Shown: positions 1 through 7,974, counted from the first letter of the stretch. The stretch: 46,844 nt of DNA from Myxococcales bacterium (GCA_021787845.1 JAJYLH010000046.1:1-46844); one strand, 5' to 3'. The notes: generated from the letters alone by a model not told the origin. Numbers and translations: made by a program.

Positions 1-1
1 G

Positions 2-58
2 GCCTACGTCCCCGACGCCCGCCGGCGCCTTGCCCGTGCCGTCCGCGAGCCACGGTGA
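2..58 (+). CDS. C-terminal tail of an upstream protein (partial)
   Basis: An open frame runs in from the left edge and ends at a TGA at 56-58. It would encode about 18 residues, ending in an Arg-rich tail (…RLARAVREPR). Only the tail is visible, so no family can be named. Codon composition is GC3-rich like the real genes nearby, which is the only support. Confidence 0.3.
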   Translation, partial: AYVPDARRRLARAVREPR

Positions 59-208
59 GGTATCGGAGGCAGAATCCTGACCTATCGGGCGCGCTAAAGC
101 CTCGCGAATGCAGGTAATCAGGTGGTCCAAACCATCTGCCCGGTTACATCGTGGTTCCTAGGCGGCCGCGCGTCGTCCCATGCGCCCGCTGGCGAGCTCG
201 AGGGACCG

Positions 209-625
209 ATGACCGACGCCGAGTGGGCGGAGCTGCGGCGCTTGCGCGCGTGCCTGGCGCCGGCGCGGATGATGGAGAATAAGTGGCTGCTGTGCCTCTA
301 TCCCCAAGGCCCCTGGGACCCGGAGGACCAGCGCTTCTTCGAGGAGGCTTGCCGGCTGGTCGCGAACACGCCCAACGACGGCGGGTATCAGGACCTGCAC
401 GAGTATCTCGCGGCGGTGGCCGCCGACAAGGGCGACCCGGCGCACCTGCCTTTGCTCCAGGCGCTCGCGGAAGGGGCGGGAGACAACGAGCACGACGTGC
501 GAATGTCCATCCGCGAGCTGCGCAAGAAGGCGGGCCTGACCCCGGAGGACACGGCGGAGCCCTCGTCGTCCGCCCCGACCGATGCCGAGGGTCACTCCGA
601 GGAGGACGAAGACGGCGACTGGTGA
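209..625 (+). CDS. Small acidic hypothetical protein (138 aa)
   Basis: I do not recognise the family. The ATG at 209 is preferred because GAGGGA lies about 4 nt upstream; a GTG at 122 would add 29 unlikely residues. The protein is soluble, with no signal peptide or membrane segment. It has a Trp/Tyr-containing centre (KWLLCLYPQGPWDPEDQ), helical segments, and a Ser/Pro plus Glu/Asp-rich tail (HSEEDEDGDW) that is probably disordered. It ends 52 nt before the start of the YhaM-type nuclease on the same strand, so the two may be cotranscribed. No function is assigned. Confidence 0.6.
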   Translation: MTDAEWAELRRLRACLAPARMMENKWLLCLYPQGPWDPEDQRFFEEACRLVANTPNDGGYQDLHEYLAAVAADKGDPAHLPLLQALAEGAGDNEHDVRMSIRELRKKAGLTPEDTAEPSSSAPTDAEGHSEEDEDGDW

Positions 626-677
626 GCGGCGGGCGCGTGTCCGACCCTCGTGTTAAGGTGCGCGGTGGAGGCGCGTG

Positions 678-1853
678 ATGGCTCGGCCGTTCGTCAGCGA
701 GATTCGGGAGCGCGACCGCGTGGTCGCTTTCTTCCTCGTCACGAAGAAGGAGCTGCGCACAACCAAGAACGGCGCGGCGTACCTGGTGGTGACGCTCGCC
801 GACCGGACGGGCGACCTCGAGGGGCGCGCCTGGGAAGATGCCGAGAAGCTCGACCTCCAGTTCGAAAAGGGGTCGTACGTCAAGGTCGACGCCCTGGCGA
901 GCGCCTACAACGGACGGCTCCAGCTCAAGATCGACCGGCTGCGCGCGGTGGCCAAAGGCGAGGTCGATCCGCGCGACTTCCTGCCCGTGAGCCGGTTCGA
1001 CCCGGAAGAGATGTTCCGCGAGGTCCTGGCGCTGGTCGACGGCCTGGGCGACGAGCTCGTCCGAAAGCTCTGCCGCGCCTTCCTCGACGATCCGGACATC
1101 GCCCAGGCCTTCAAGCGCGCGCCCGCCGCGAAAGGCATCCACCATGCGTTCGCGTCGGGCCTGCTCGAACACACGCTTTCGGTCATGCAGCTCGCCCACC
1201 GCATCGCCGACCACTACCCGCGCGCCAGCCGCGACCTGCTCGTCGCCGGGGCGCTCCTGCACGACATCGGCAAGACCCGCGAGCTGTCCTGGGAACAGGG
1301 GTTCGACTACACGACCGAGGGCCGGCTCGTCGGGCACATCCTCCTGACCATCCAGTGGATTCACGAGAAGGCCGCGCAAATACCGAATTTCCCGCCCGAG
1401 CTGGCGATGCACCTCGTCCACATCGTCGCGGCGCACCACGGCGAGCTGGCCAACGGGAGCCCCAAGGAGCCGCTGACGCTCGAAGCGATGATCGTCCATG
1501 CGCTGGACGAGCTCGACTCGCGCGTGCAGTCGTGGACCATGATTTTCGAGCGCGACCGCAACGACGAGTGGACCGACTTCCAGCGCATCTACGACCGCTA
1601 TCTGTTCAAGGGCCCCGGCTGGGGACGCGAGAAGGCGGGGTTGCCGACGGCCGAGGAGGGGCGAGCCTGGCGCGGCGAGAGCCTCTACCGACGGGAGAAG
1701 AGCGGCGAGCCGGTGCCGAGGGCGGTCGAAGCGCCGAAGGAAGAGGCGCAGCCGCTGGCCGGCCTCGAGTCGAAACGCAAAGAGAAGCGCGAAGCGAAAG
1801 AGAACGAGGAGACCCAGACGTTCGACCTGTTCGCGAGACCGAGAGCGGGGTGA
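678..1853 (+). CDS. YhaM-type 3'-5' exoribonuclease (OB fold + HD domain)
   Basis: This 391-residue protein matches the YhaM/CBF1 group, which trims RNA (and sometimes DNA) from the 3' end in the cytoplasm. Residues 10-95 form an OB-fold nucleic-acid-binding region (AFFLVTKKELRTTKNG, then VKVDALASAYNGRLQLK). An HD phosphohydrolase domain follows, with metal ligands at His165 (GLLEHTLSV) and His195-Asp196 (LLHDIGK), and a further HH pair near residue 246 (AAHHGEL). The tail after about residue 330 is charged and low-complexity (KRKEKREAKENEE). I chose ATG 678 over GTG 675 because GGAGG lies 6 nt upstream of the ATG. It is downstream of a small hypothetical gene and upstream of a repeat element. 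The family call is firm; the substrate is inferred. Confidence 0.9.
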   Translation: MARPFVSEIRERDRVVAFFLVTKKELRTTKNGAAYLVVTLADRTGDLEGRAWEDAEKLDLQFEKGSYVKVDALASAYNGRLQLKIDRLRAVAKGEVDPRDFLPVSRFDPEEMFREVLALVDGLGDELVRKLCRAFLDDPDIAQAFKRAPAAKGIHHAFASGLLEHTLSVMQLAHRIADHYPRASRDLLVAGALLHDIGKTRELSWEQGFDYTTEGRLVGHILLTIQWIHEKAAQIPNFPPELAMHLVHIVAAHHGELANGSPKEPLTLEAMIVHALDELDSRVQSWTMIFERDRNDEWTDFQRIYDRYLFKGPGWGREKAGLPTAEEGRAWRGESLYRREKSGEPVPRAVEAPKEEAQPLAGLESKRKEKREAKENEETQTFDLFARPRAG

Positions 1854-1916
1854 GGCTGAGTTGATCGAAGCTTCGCAAGGTGGCCGTGAGCTTCGGCCCA
1901 ATCGGCTTGCGCCCAC

Positions 1917-2080
1917 CCGGTGAACCGCGCGTGGAGCGAGCCGAAGCTCTTCTCGGCTCGCTTAAGCGAGCGGCTCCAACCGAAGGTTCCGGCGTGGGTG
2001 ATCGCTGCGCCTTCCGCGGGAGCCGCTCGCTCCGCATCCGGCGAAAGAGCCCGCCCGATGCTCCACGCGCGGTTCACCGG
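1917..2080. mobile_element. MITE-like element, family A copy 1 (perfect 21-bp terminal inverted repeats)
   Basis: The left end (1917-1937, beginning CCGGTGAACCGCGCGTG) is the exact reverse complement of the right end (2060-2080). With two mismatches the match extends outward to about 33 bp (GCTTGCGCC on the left, GGCGCAAGC on the right). The interior holds further palindromes, for example GAGCCGAAGCTCTTCTCGGC. It fills most of the 297-bp gap between the YhaM gene and proC and has no coding capacity. Its interior resembles the element at 3716-3869 (shared GAGCCGCTCGCTCCGCATCC). Confidence 0.7.
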
Positions 2081-2150
2081 ATAGGCGCAAGCGAACCAAC
2101 AACGCAGCAACGGGAACGACAGCCCTTCGCGACCCTCAGGGGAACCGACC

Positions 2151-2978
2151 ATGCACCTCGGCAAGACGCTCGGCTTCATCGGCGCTGGCAACATGGCGCA
2201 GGCGCTCATCCGCGGGCTCATCGAGACCGGCGCCGCGGTGCCCGACGACATCTGGGCGAGCGCCCGTCGCGAGGAGAGCCGCGAGCACGTCGCCAAGCTT
2301 CACGGCGTCCACCCCGGCGACAACGCGACCGTCGTCCAGCACGCGGACGTCGTCGTCCTCGCGGTCAAGCCGCAGATCATGGACAAGGTCCTGCGCCAGG
2401 TCGGGCCCGCGATGACCGGGAAGCTCGTCATCTCCATCGCCGCGGGCGTGCCCATCGAGGCCATCGAGCGGCGGCTGCACCCGCCGGCCCGCATCATCCG
2501 CACCATGCCCAACACGCCCGCGCTCGTCGGCGCCGGCGCCACCGCGCTCTCCGCCGGCGAGCACGCGACCGACGACGACCTCGCCATCGCCGAACGCATC
2601 TTCACCTCGGTCGGGAAGACCTTCGTCCTCGACGAGACCCAGCTCGACGCGGTCACCGGCCTCTCCGGGAGCGGTCCGGCCTACGTCTTCCTCATCATCG
2701 AGGCGCTCTCGGACGCCGGGGTCAAGGTCGGCCTCTCGCGCGTCGACGCCCAGGCGCTCGCCGCCGAAACCGTGCTCGGGTCCGCGAAGCTCCTCATCGA
2801 GACCGGCGAGCATCCCGGCATGCTCAAGGACAAGGTGACGAGCCCCGGCGGCACCGCCATCGCCGGGCTGCACACGCTCGAAGCCGGCGGGCTGCGCACG
2901 ACCCTCATCGACGCCGTCGAGTCGGCGACCCGCCGCTCCCGCGAGCTCGGCGAAGAGTTCCTGCGCAAGCTCGGGTGA
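2151..2978 (+). CDS. proC: Pyrroline-5-carboxylate reductase
   Basis: ProC catalyses the last step of proline synthesis, reducing 1-pyrroline-5-carboxylate to proline with NAD(P)H in the cytosol. The 275-residue length is normal. The N-terminal Rossmann fold shows GFIGAGNMAQALIRG at residues 8-22 and the second strand motif VVLAVKPQ. The C-terminal substrate and dimerisation domain carries SGSGPAYVF and the signature KDKVTSPGGTAIAGL. The ATG at 2151 has AGGGGA about 8 nt upstream. It is transcribed alone, flanked by repeat-filled gaps on both sides. Nothing is truncated or missing. Confidence 0.97.
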   Translation: MHLGKTLGFIGAGNMAQALIRGLIETGAAVPDDIWASARREESREHVAKLHGVHPGDNATVVQHADVVVLAVKPQIMDKVLRQVGPAMTGKLVISIAAGVPIEAIERRLHPPARIIRTMPNTPALVGAGATALSAGEHATDDDLAIAERIFTSVGKTFVLDETQLDAVTGLSGSGPAYVFLIIEALSDAGVKVGLSRVDAQALAAETVLGSAKLLIETGEHPGMLKDKVTSPGGTAIAGLHTLEAGGLRTTLIDAVESATRRSRELGEEFLRKLG

Positions 2979-3080
2979 AGGGCGAGCCACGGCAGCCTCG
3001 CGACCGGGCGCGTCCGAAGTCGCCGTCCGCGATTGACCCGGCGGGACTTCCAGCGCCTCAGCTTCGTTCCGGTGGGCGTC

Positions 3081-3122
3081 GATCGGACCGATCGGTCGGA
3101 TCGGTCCGATCGGTCCGATCGG
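3081..3122. repeat. 9-bp palindromic array, locus 1
   Basis: Between proC and the response regulator lie four full units and one partial unit of GATCGGWCS in tandem (GATCGGACC, GATCGGTCG, GATCGGTCC, GATCGGTCC, GATCGG). Two neighbouring units form the perfect palindrome GGACCGATCGGTCC. The same array recurs at 8052, 10533, 22717, 30813, 31835 and 44462. The rest of the 337-bp gap (2979-3315) shows nothing I can name. Confidence 0.85.
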
Positions 3123-3315
3123 CAGTTGCCGAGGTCGTCAGCACGCGTCAGCGAGAGGCGGGTCTGCAAGATCGTCCAGCCCGCGCGAGCGGAGAAGCCT
3201 TCCCCCCGTTATCCTCCTGCGTCGCCGCCGGCCAACGCGAGCGTCCTCTCCCCGCTCGGACAGCTTCCGCAACCCGGCGCGCCGTTCCCATCTTCTCGCA
3301 TGAGGAGCAGCGCCG

Positions 3316-3732
3316 ATGTTGTCCGAAGTCCCCCGAGAGAGCCCGAAACCGGCGGCTCGCCGTTGCGCTCACCCGCTGCTGGTCGTCGAGGATGACCCCG
3401 ACATCCGTGAGGCGCTGAGCGACTTGCTGGAAGGCGAGGGCTACGCGGTCCGCACCGCCGCGAACGGCGTCGAAGCGCTCCATCGGTTGGCGGCAAAGCC
3501 GCGCCCGTGCGTCATCCTGCTCGACCTGATGATGCCGGTGATGAACGGCTGGGAGTTCCTGGTCGAGAAGAACCGCAGCCAGGCGCTGAGCCAGATTCCC
3601 GTCGTGGTGGTTTCGGCCGTCAACGGTGGCGCCCCGAACGTCAGCGCCATCATGCCCAAACCGCTGGACGTCGATCGCCTGCTGTCGATCGTGCGGGCGC
3701 TGTGTTTCGGGAAACCTGTGAACCGCGCGTGA
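3316..3732 (+). CDS. Single-domain response regulator (CheY-like receiver)
   Basis: This 138-residue protein is a receiver domain without an output domain, so it would act by protein-protein contact in a phosphorelay or on a motility or secretion target. Residues 21-30 (LLVVEDDPDI) give the acidic pocket (Asp26/Asp27). The phosphoacceptor is Asp70 in LLDLMMPVMNGWEF. Ser100 (VVVVSA) is the conserved Ser/Thr, and Lys115 (MPKPLD) the conserved lysine. The ATG at 3316 has GAGGAG about 9 nt upstream. The last four codons (VNRA) and the stop come from the left terminal repeat of the adjoining element, so the native C terminus was altered. No histidine kinase is adjacent. Confidence 0.92.
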   Translation: MLSEVPRESPKPAARRCAHPLLVVEDDPDIREALSDLLEGEGYAVRTAANGVEALHRLAAKPRPCVILLDLMMPVMNGWEFLVEKNRSQALSQIPVVVVSAVNGGAPNVSAIMPKPLDVDRLLSIVRALCFGKPVNRA

Positions 3733-3869
3733 AGCGGCCCGAGGCTCTTTTCGGCCCGCGGAGCAAGCGGCTCCCGCGGAAGCGCATCGATCGTCGATCC
3801 CGACGCCTTCGGCGAGAGCCGCTCGCTCCGCATCCGGCCAAGAACGCCGGATGCGCCACGCGCGGTTCG
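3716..3869. mobile_element. MITE-like element, family A copy 2, overlapping the response regulator stop
   Basis: The left end TGAACCGCGCGTGAAGC (near 3719-3735) is inverted at the right end (GCGCCACGCGCGGTTCG, near 3853-3869) with two mismatches. The interior closely resembles the copy at 1917-2080, for example GAGCCGCTCGCTCCGCATCCGGC in both (written here as a position, 3816-3838). The left end overlaps the response regulator coding sequence and provides its TGA at 3730-3732. Confidence 0.65.
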
Positions 3870-3920
3870 AGAGGAGCGGCCACTCCTGTCCAAAACAGAT
3901 TCCGTGCCCCCGCGAAGAAC

Positions 3921-4001
3921 CGCTCATTCCGAGCGCAGTCGAGGAACGAGCGGCTCTTCGCGGGGGGCGCCCATCCCTCGACCGCCATCGGGATGAGCGG
4001 A
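3921..4001. repeat. Family B palindrome (CCGCTCATYCCGAGCG type), copy 1
   Basis: About 81 bp forming an imperfect inverted repeat: CCGCTCATTCCGAGCGCAGT on the left, ending GGGATGAGCGG on the right. The inner part also pairs (GCGAAGAACCGCTC with GAGCGGCTCTTCGC). A near-identical unit lies between gspE and gspF at 24899-24977, and rearranged halves lie at 35519-35650. No protein is encoded. It sits inside the 425-bp gap 3733-4157. Confidence 0.75.
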
Positions 4002-4035
4002 AATCTCCGATGCGGCGTGTCTTGGACAGCAGCGA

Positions 4036-4076
4036 GGAGCGGCCAAGAATCGCTCGGCGCTCCACGCGCGGTTCAA
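4036..4076. repeat. Solo right end of a family A element
   Basis: GCTCCACGCGCGGTTCAA (about 4059-4076) is the right terminal repeat of family A. It is preceded by GCGGCCAAGAA, also found near the right end of copy 2. No matching left end is present between copy 2 and here, so this is a truncated or rearranged copy. It lies about 80 bp upstream of hcrC. Confidence 0.55.
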
Positions 4077-4086
4077 CGCGAGCCGG

Positions 4087-4112
4087 CCCGCGAGGTGGCC
4101 ATCTCTCGCGGG
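4087..4112. promoter_or_regulatory. Inverted repeat upstream of the hcr operon
   Basis: CCCGCGAG (4087-4094) and CTCGCGGG (4105-4112) are perfect inverted repeats with a 10-bp spacer, 45 bp before the hcrC start. It could be an operator for a dimeric regulator or an mRNA hairpin. I see no convincing -35/-10 pair to decide. Confidence 0.35.
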
Positions 4113-4157
4113 ACCGAGGCTCGTCTAGGCGGCGAGCGGCGTGTAGTCTTGCGGCCG

Positions 4158-4691
4158 ATGAGCGAAGGAAGCGACGCCCAGCCGATTTCCCTGACCGTCA
4201 ACGGCGAGCCGGTGACCGTGCTGGCAACGCCGTCCGAAACGCTCCTGGAGGTGCTGCGCTATCGGCTGGGGCTGACGGGCAGCAAGCAGGGTTGCGACAA
4301 AGGCGACTGCGGCGCCTGCACGGTGCTCGTCGACGGCCGGCCGGTGCTCGGATGCCTGACCCTCGCGACGTTGTGCGACGGCGCCGAGGTGCGCACCGTG
4401 GAGGGGCTCTCCACCGCTGCCGGTCTCCACCGGGTCCAGGCGGCGTTCGTTCGACACGGCGCGGCGCAGTGCGGCTTCTGCACGCCCGGGATGCTGATGA
4501 GCGCGGTGCGTTTCCTGGAGACCCGCGAGCAAGCGCGCGCGCCCACGCGCGAGGAGGTCGCGGCCGCGCTCTCGGGGAACCTCTGCCGCTGCACGGGCTA
4601 CGCGAAGATTCTCGACGCGGTGATCGACGCGGCCGCCGAGCTCGGGACGCGTTCGGTGCCGGGATCGAACGACGCGGAGGGCGCGCGATGA
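4158..4691 (+). CDS. hcrC: 4-hydroxybenzoyl-CoA reductase-like, [2Fe-2S] gamma subunit
   Basis: This 177-residue protein is the small iron-sulfur subunit of a xanthine oxidase-family enzyme and passes electrons between the FAD/[4Fe-4S] subunit and the molybdenum subunit. Eight cluster cysteines are visible: the plant-type ferredoxin set Cys46, Cys51, Cys54 and Cys66 (GCDKGDCGACTVLVDGRPVLGC, spread over 45-66) and the helical set Cys105, Cys108, Cys143 and Cys145 (QCGFCTPG, NLCRCTGY). ATG 4158 is the best start although no strong ribosome site precedes it. The stop overlaps the hcrA start as ATGA, indicating translational coupling. The subunit type is certain; the substrate assignment comes from hcrB. 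Confidence 0.8.
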   Translation: MSEGSDAQPISLTVNGEPVTVLATPSETLLEVLRYRLGLTGSKQGCDKGDCGACTVLVDGRPVLGCLTLATLCDGAEVRTVEGLSTAAGLHRVQAAFVRHGAAQCGFCTPGMLMSAVRFLETREQARAPTREEVAAALSGNLCRCTGYAKILDAVIDAAAELGTRSVPGSNDAEGAR

Positions 4692-6994
4692 GCGGGTCGC
4701 CTTCCGTTCTCGGCGGGCGTCACGGGCGCATCGACGGCGCCGAGCAGGTCACGGGCGCCGCTCGATTCGCGGACGACCTGTCGCTGCCGCGGATGCTGCA
4801 CGCTCGCATCGTCCGCTCACCGCACGCGCACGCACGCCTGGTCCGCATCGATAGCTCGAAAGCGCTCTCGCTCCCCGGCGTGCACGCGGTCATCACCGGG
4901 CGCGACCTGCCGACGCCGTACGGCATCATTCCGTGGACGACCGACGAGCACGTCTTCGCCGTCGAGCGCGCGCGATACGTCGGCGACGCGGTGGCCGCGG
5001 TGGCGGCGATCGACGAGGCGACGGCGGCCCGCGCGGTCGCGGCGATCGAGGTCGAGTACGAAGTGCTGCCCGCGCTCCTCGATCCGGAGGAGGCCGCGCG
5101 CCGCACGGACGTGCAGATTCACGCGAGCAAGCGCCCCGGCAACCTGACGAAGCAGGTCGACCTCGCCTTCGGCGACGTCGATGCGGCCTTCGCCGAAGCG
5201 CCGCTGCTCCTCGAGAACGATTACGCCTTCCACGGCACGACCCACGCGGCCATCGAGCCGCATTGCGCGCTCGCTCAGGTCGACGGCGACGGGCTCCTCA
5301 CCGTCTGGTCGGCGACGCAGGTGCCGCACTACCTGCACCGCGCGCTGGCGTCGGTGCTGGGCCTGCCGGCGCGGCGCATTCGGGTCATCCAGCCTCCGGT
5401 CGGCGGCGGGTTCGGCGGCAAGTCGGAGCCGTTCGATCTGGAGCTGGCGAGCGCGCTCCTCGCCCTGCGCACCGGGCGCCCGGTCAAAATCCTGTACACG
5501 CGCGAAGAAGTGTTCCTCGCCCACCGCGGCCGCCATCCGACGCGCATCCACGCGCGCACCGCCTTCGACCGCGACGGGCACCTCGTCGCCCACGACGCCG
5601 ACCTCCTCCTCGACGGCGGCGCCTACGCGAGCTTCGGCCTCGTCACGACCTACTACGCCGGCCAGCTCACCTCGCTCCCCTACAGGCTTCCTGCCTACCG
5701 TTACCGCAGCCGCCGGGTCTACACGAACAAGCCCGCCTGCGGCCCCAAGCGCGGCCACGGCGCCGTGCAGCCTCGGTTCGCGATGGAGGTCCAACTCGAT
5801 CGCGCGGCGGTCCATCTCGGCATCGACCCCATCGAGCTGCGGCGCAAGAACTTCATCGGCGAGAACACGCGCACCGTGAACGAGCTGCGGGTCGGGTCGC
5901 TCGGTCTGCTCGCGTGCCTCGATGCGGTCGAGCGCGCGAGCGGATGGAAAGAGCGGCGCGGGCGACTGCCGCGCGGACGCGGGCTCGGCGTCGCGGCGAG
6001 CGCGTACATCAGCGGCACCAACTATCCGATCTACCCGAACGAGATGCCGCAGTCGGCCGTGCAGCTCTGCGCGGACCGCTCGGGTCGCGTGCGCGTCTTC
6101 GCCGGCACCTCGGACATCGGGCAGGGCTCGAGCACGATGCTCGCGACCATCGTCGCGGCGGAGCTGGGCGTCGAGCTGGCGGACATTCGCGTGGTCGCGG
6201 CGGACACCGATTTGACGCCCGTCGACCTCGGCGCCTACTCGAGCCGCATCACGCTGATGGCGGGACACGCCGCGATGGACGCCGCGCGCGAGGTGGCGTC
6301 GATGGTGCGCCGCGCGGTCGCCAAGAAATGGGAGGCGAGCCCGAAGGACGTGTCGCTCGCCGGCGGGCTGGCGATCGACATCTGTGACCCGAGCCGGACG
6401 ATGCCGCTGGCGGACGCCTTTGTGCTCGCCGAGAGCGCTTTCGGGACCCTCGGCGCCGTCGGGTCGTACAACACGCCCAAGGAGGGCATCCACGGCGATT
6501 ACCGCGGCGGCACCATCGGCGCGACGCCGGCGTTCTCCGCCACGGCGCACGTCGCCGAGGTCACGGTCGACGAAGAGACCGGCGACGTCGTGGTGGAAAA
6601 GATCTGGTGCGCGCACGACTGTGGGAAAGCGCTTTCGCCCCTCTTGGTCGAGGGGCAGATCGAAGGCTCGTGCTACATGGGCTTCGGCGAGGCGCTGATG
6701 GAGCATCACGAGACCGATGCCGCGGGGCGTCTGGTCGCGCCGGACCTGCTCGACTACCGAATTCCGACTTCGCTCGACACCCCGTTCATCGCGTCGACCA
6801 TCGTCGAAGCGCCGGACGAGAACGGGCCGTATGGCGCGAAGGAGGCCGGAGAAGGCCCGTTGCACTCCAGCATCCCGGCCATCGCCAACGCGGTGTTCGA
6901 CGCCGTCGGCGTGCGCATCGACGAGCTCCCGATCACGCCGGAGAAGGTTCTCGCCGCGCTCGACAAACAGCGCGAGGAGCAGCACCGGCGATGA
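4688..6994 (+). CDS. hcrA: 4-hydroxybenzoyl-CoA reductase-like, molybdopterin alpha subunit
   Basis: The 768-residue large subunit binds the Mo cofactor and carries the active site. The N-terminal hammerhead domain starts with GRIDGAEQVTGAARFADD. The cofactor-binding part shows PPVGGGFGGKSEPFDLE near residue 240, followed by VKILYTREEVFLAHRGRHP, which I recall as typical of HcrA proteins. The loop ACGPKRGHGAVQPRFA replaces the CO dehydrogenase AYRCSFR motif. The catalytic glutamate region is YGAKEAGEGPLHSS near the C terminus. Start ATG 4688 overlaps the hcrC stop (ATGA), and the stop overlaps the hcrB start in the same way. In Thauera this complex reductively removes the phenolic hydroxyl of 4-hydroxybenzoyl-CoA using ferredoxin. 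No other genes of anaerobic aromatic degradation are in the window, so the substrate remains inferred. Confidence 0.78.
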   Translation: MSGSPSVLGGRHGRIDGAEQVTGAARFADDLSLPRMLHARIVRSPHAHARLVRIDSSKALSLPGVHAVITGRDLPTPYGIIPWTTDEHVFAVERARYVGDAVAAVAAIDEATAARAVAAIEVEYEVLPALLDPEEAARRTDVQIHASKRPGNLTKQVDLAFGDVDAAFAEAPLLLENDYAFHGTTHAAIEPHCALAQVDGDGLLTVWSATQVPHYLHRALASVLGLPARRIRVIQPPVGGGFGGKSEPFDLELASALLALRTGRPVKILYTREEVFLAHRGRHPTRIHARTAFDRDGHLVAHDADLLLDGGAYASFGLVTTYYAGQLTSLPYRLPAYRYRSRRVYTNKPACGPKRGHGAVQPRFAMEVQLDRAAVHLGIDPIELRRKNFIGENTRTVNELRVGSLGLLACLDAVERASGWKERRGRLPRGRGLGVAASAYISGTNYPIYPNEMPQSAVQLCADRSGRVRVFAGTSDIGQGSSTMLATIVAAELGVELADIRVVAADTDLTPVDLGAYSSRITLMAGHAAMDAAREVASMVRRAVAKKWEASPKDVSLAGGLAIDICDPSRTMPLADAFVLAESAFGTLGAVGSYNTPKEGIHGDYRGGTIGATPAFSATAHVAEVTVDEETGDVVVEKIWCAHDCGKALSPLLVEGQIEGSCYMGFGEALMEHHETDAAGRLVAPDLLDYRIPTSLDTPFIASTIVEAPDENGPYGAKEAGEGPLHSSIPAIANAVFDAVGVRIDELPITPEKVLAALDKQREEQHRR

Positions 6995-7974
6995 TGCCGC
7001 TGCCTCGATTCGCGCTCGCTCGACCGGGGAGCCTCGAAGAGGCGGCGCGGCTGCTGTCCGACGCCGGTGCCGAGGGCCGGGTGCTCGCCGGCGGCACCGA
7101 CCTGCTGGTCAACCTGAAGCACGGCCTGGCGGCTCCGCGGCTGCTGGTGTCGATCGACCGCCTCCCGGAGCTGCGCGGCGTCTCCGTCGACGACGCGGGC
7201 GCGCTGGTCGTCGGCGCGGCCGAGCGGCTGGCGGACATCGCCGCGCAGGTGCTCGTGCGCGCGCGCGCGCCCGCGATCGCCGGAGCCGCCGGGCTCGCCG
7301 CCCATCCGCAGGCGCGGAACATGGGAACGCTCGGCGGCAATGTCTGCCTCGACGTGCGCTGCCGCTACGTGAACCGCACGCCGCTGTGGCGCGGCTCGCT
7401 CGGCGGATGCCTGAAAGCCGAGGGCGATGTCTGTCACGTGGTGCCGGGCGGCAAGAACTGCATGGCCGCGCTCTCGGGCGACACGGTGGCGCCGCTCGTC
7501 GCGCTGGACGCGAAGGCGCATCTCGTCAGCGCTTCCGCTGAGCGTTGGGTTTCGATCGAGGCGCTGCGCGGCAAGGACGGCCGGACCCCGGTCGCGCTCC
7601 AGCCGGGCGAGTTGGTCCGGGCCGTTCGCATCCCGGCGGCGCCGCCGAACCGCAGGAGCGCTTATCTCAAGTGGGCGGTCCGCCACGCCGTCGATTTTCC
7701 GCTGGTCGCCGTCGCGCTGGTCGTCGATGCGGGCGCGGACGGAGCGATCGAATCGCTGCGGGTGGTCGCGTCCGTGCTCGGGCCGAAGCCGCGCGTCGTG
7801 GCCGGGCTCGACCGCTTCCGGGGCGAGCGAATCACTCCGCAGCTCGCGAGCGCGGTAGCGGAGCAGGTCACGCGCCAGTGCGTGCCGCTGCCGAACGTGC
7901 TGTACGACCCCCAGCACCGCCGCCGCCGGCTCGGCGTCATGGTGCGCCGGCAGCTCGATGCCTGGGTCGGCTAA
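6991..7974 (+). CDS. hcrB: 4-hydroxybenzoyl-CoA reductase-like, FAD/[4Fe-4S] beta subunit
   Basis: This 327-residue CoxM-family FAD subunit has the flavin motif VLAGGTDLLVNLK at residues 31-43 and the second FAD motif NMGTLGGNVCLD at 110-121. Its diagnostic feature is an inserted loop with Cys124, Cys140, Cys148 and Cys157 (spacing 16, 8, 9; e.g. GGCLKAEGDVCHVVPGGKNC ends at 157). In 4-hydroxybenzoyl-CoA reductase this loop binds an extra [4Fe-4S] cluster that feeds low-potential electrons; ordinary xanthine or CO dehydrogenases lack it. ATG 6991 overlaps the hcrA stop (GAGGAG 12 nt upstream); ATG 6994 directly follows and could also be used. The gene order C-A-B fits the Thauera operon. Confidence 0.85.
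   Translation: MMPLPRFALARPGSLEEAARLLSDAGAEGRVLAGGTDLLVNLKHGLAAPRLLVSIDRLPELRGVSVDDAGALVVGAAERLADIAAQVLVRARAPAIAGAAGLAAHPQARNMGTLGGNVCLDVRCRYVNRTPLWRGSLGGCLKAEGDVCHVVPGGKNCMAALSGDTVAPLVALDAKAHLVSASAERWVSIEALRGKDGRTPVALQPGELVRAVRIPAAPPNRRSAYLKWAVRHAVDFPLVAVALVVDAGADGAIESLRVVASVLGPKPRVVAGLDRFRGERITPQLASAVAEQVTRQCVPLPNVLYDPQHRRRRLGVMVRRQLDAWVG

Noticed and set aside
4817-6985. A 722-residue minus-strand open frame opposite hcrA
   Set aside because: It is an antisense shadow of a gene with clear family motifs; composition is Arg/Val/Asp-rich without any recognisable fold.
4688-6994. Aerobic CO dehydrogenase large subunit (CoxL)
   Set aside because: The CoxL active-site motif AYRCSFR is absent (ACGPKRGHG is found instead) and the partner FAD subunit has the 4-hydroxybenzoyl-CoA reductase cysteine loop.
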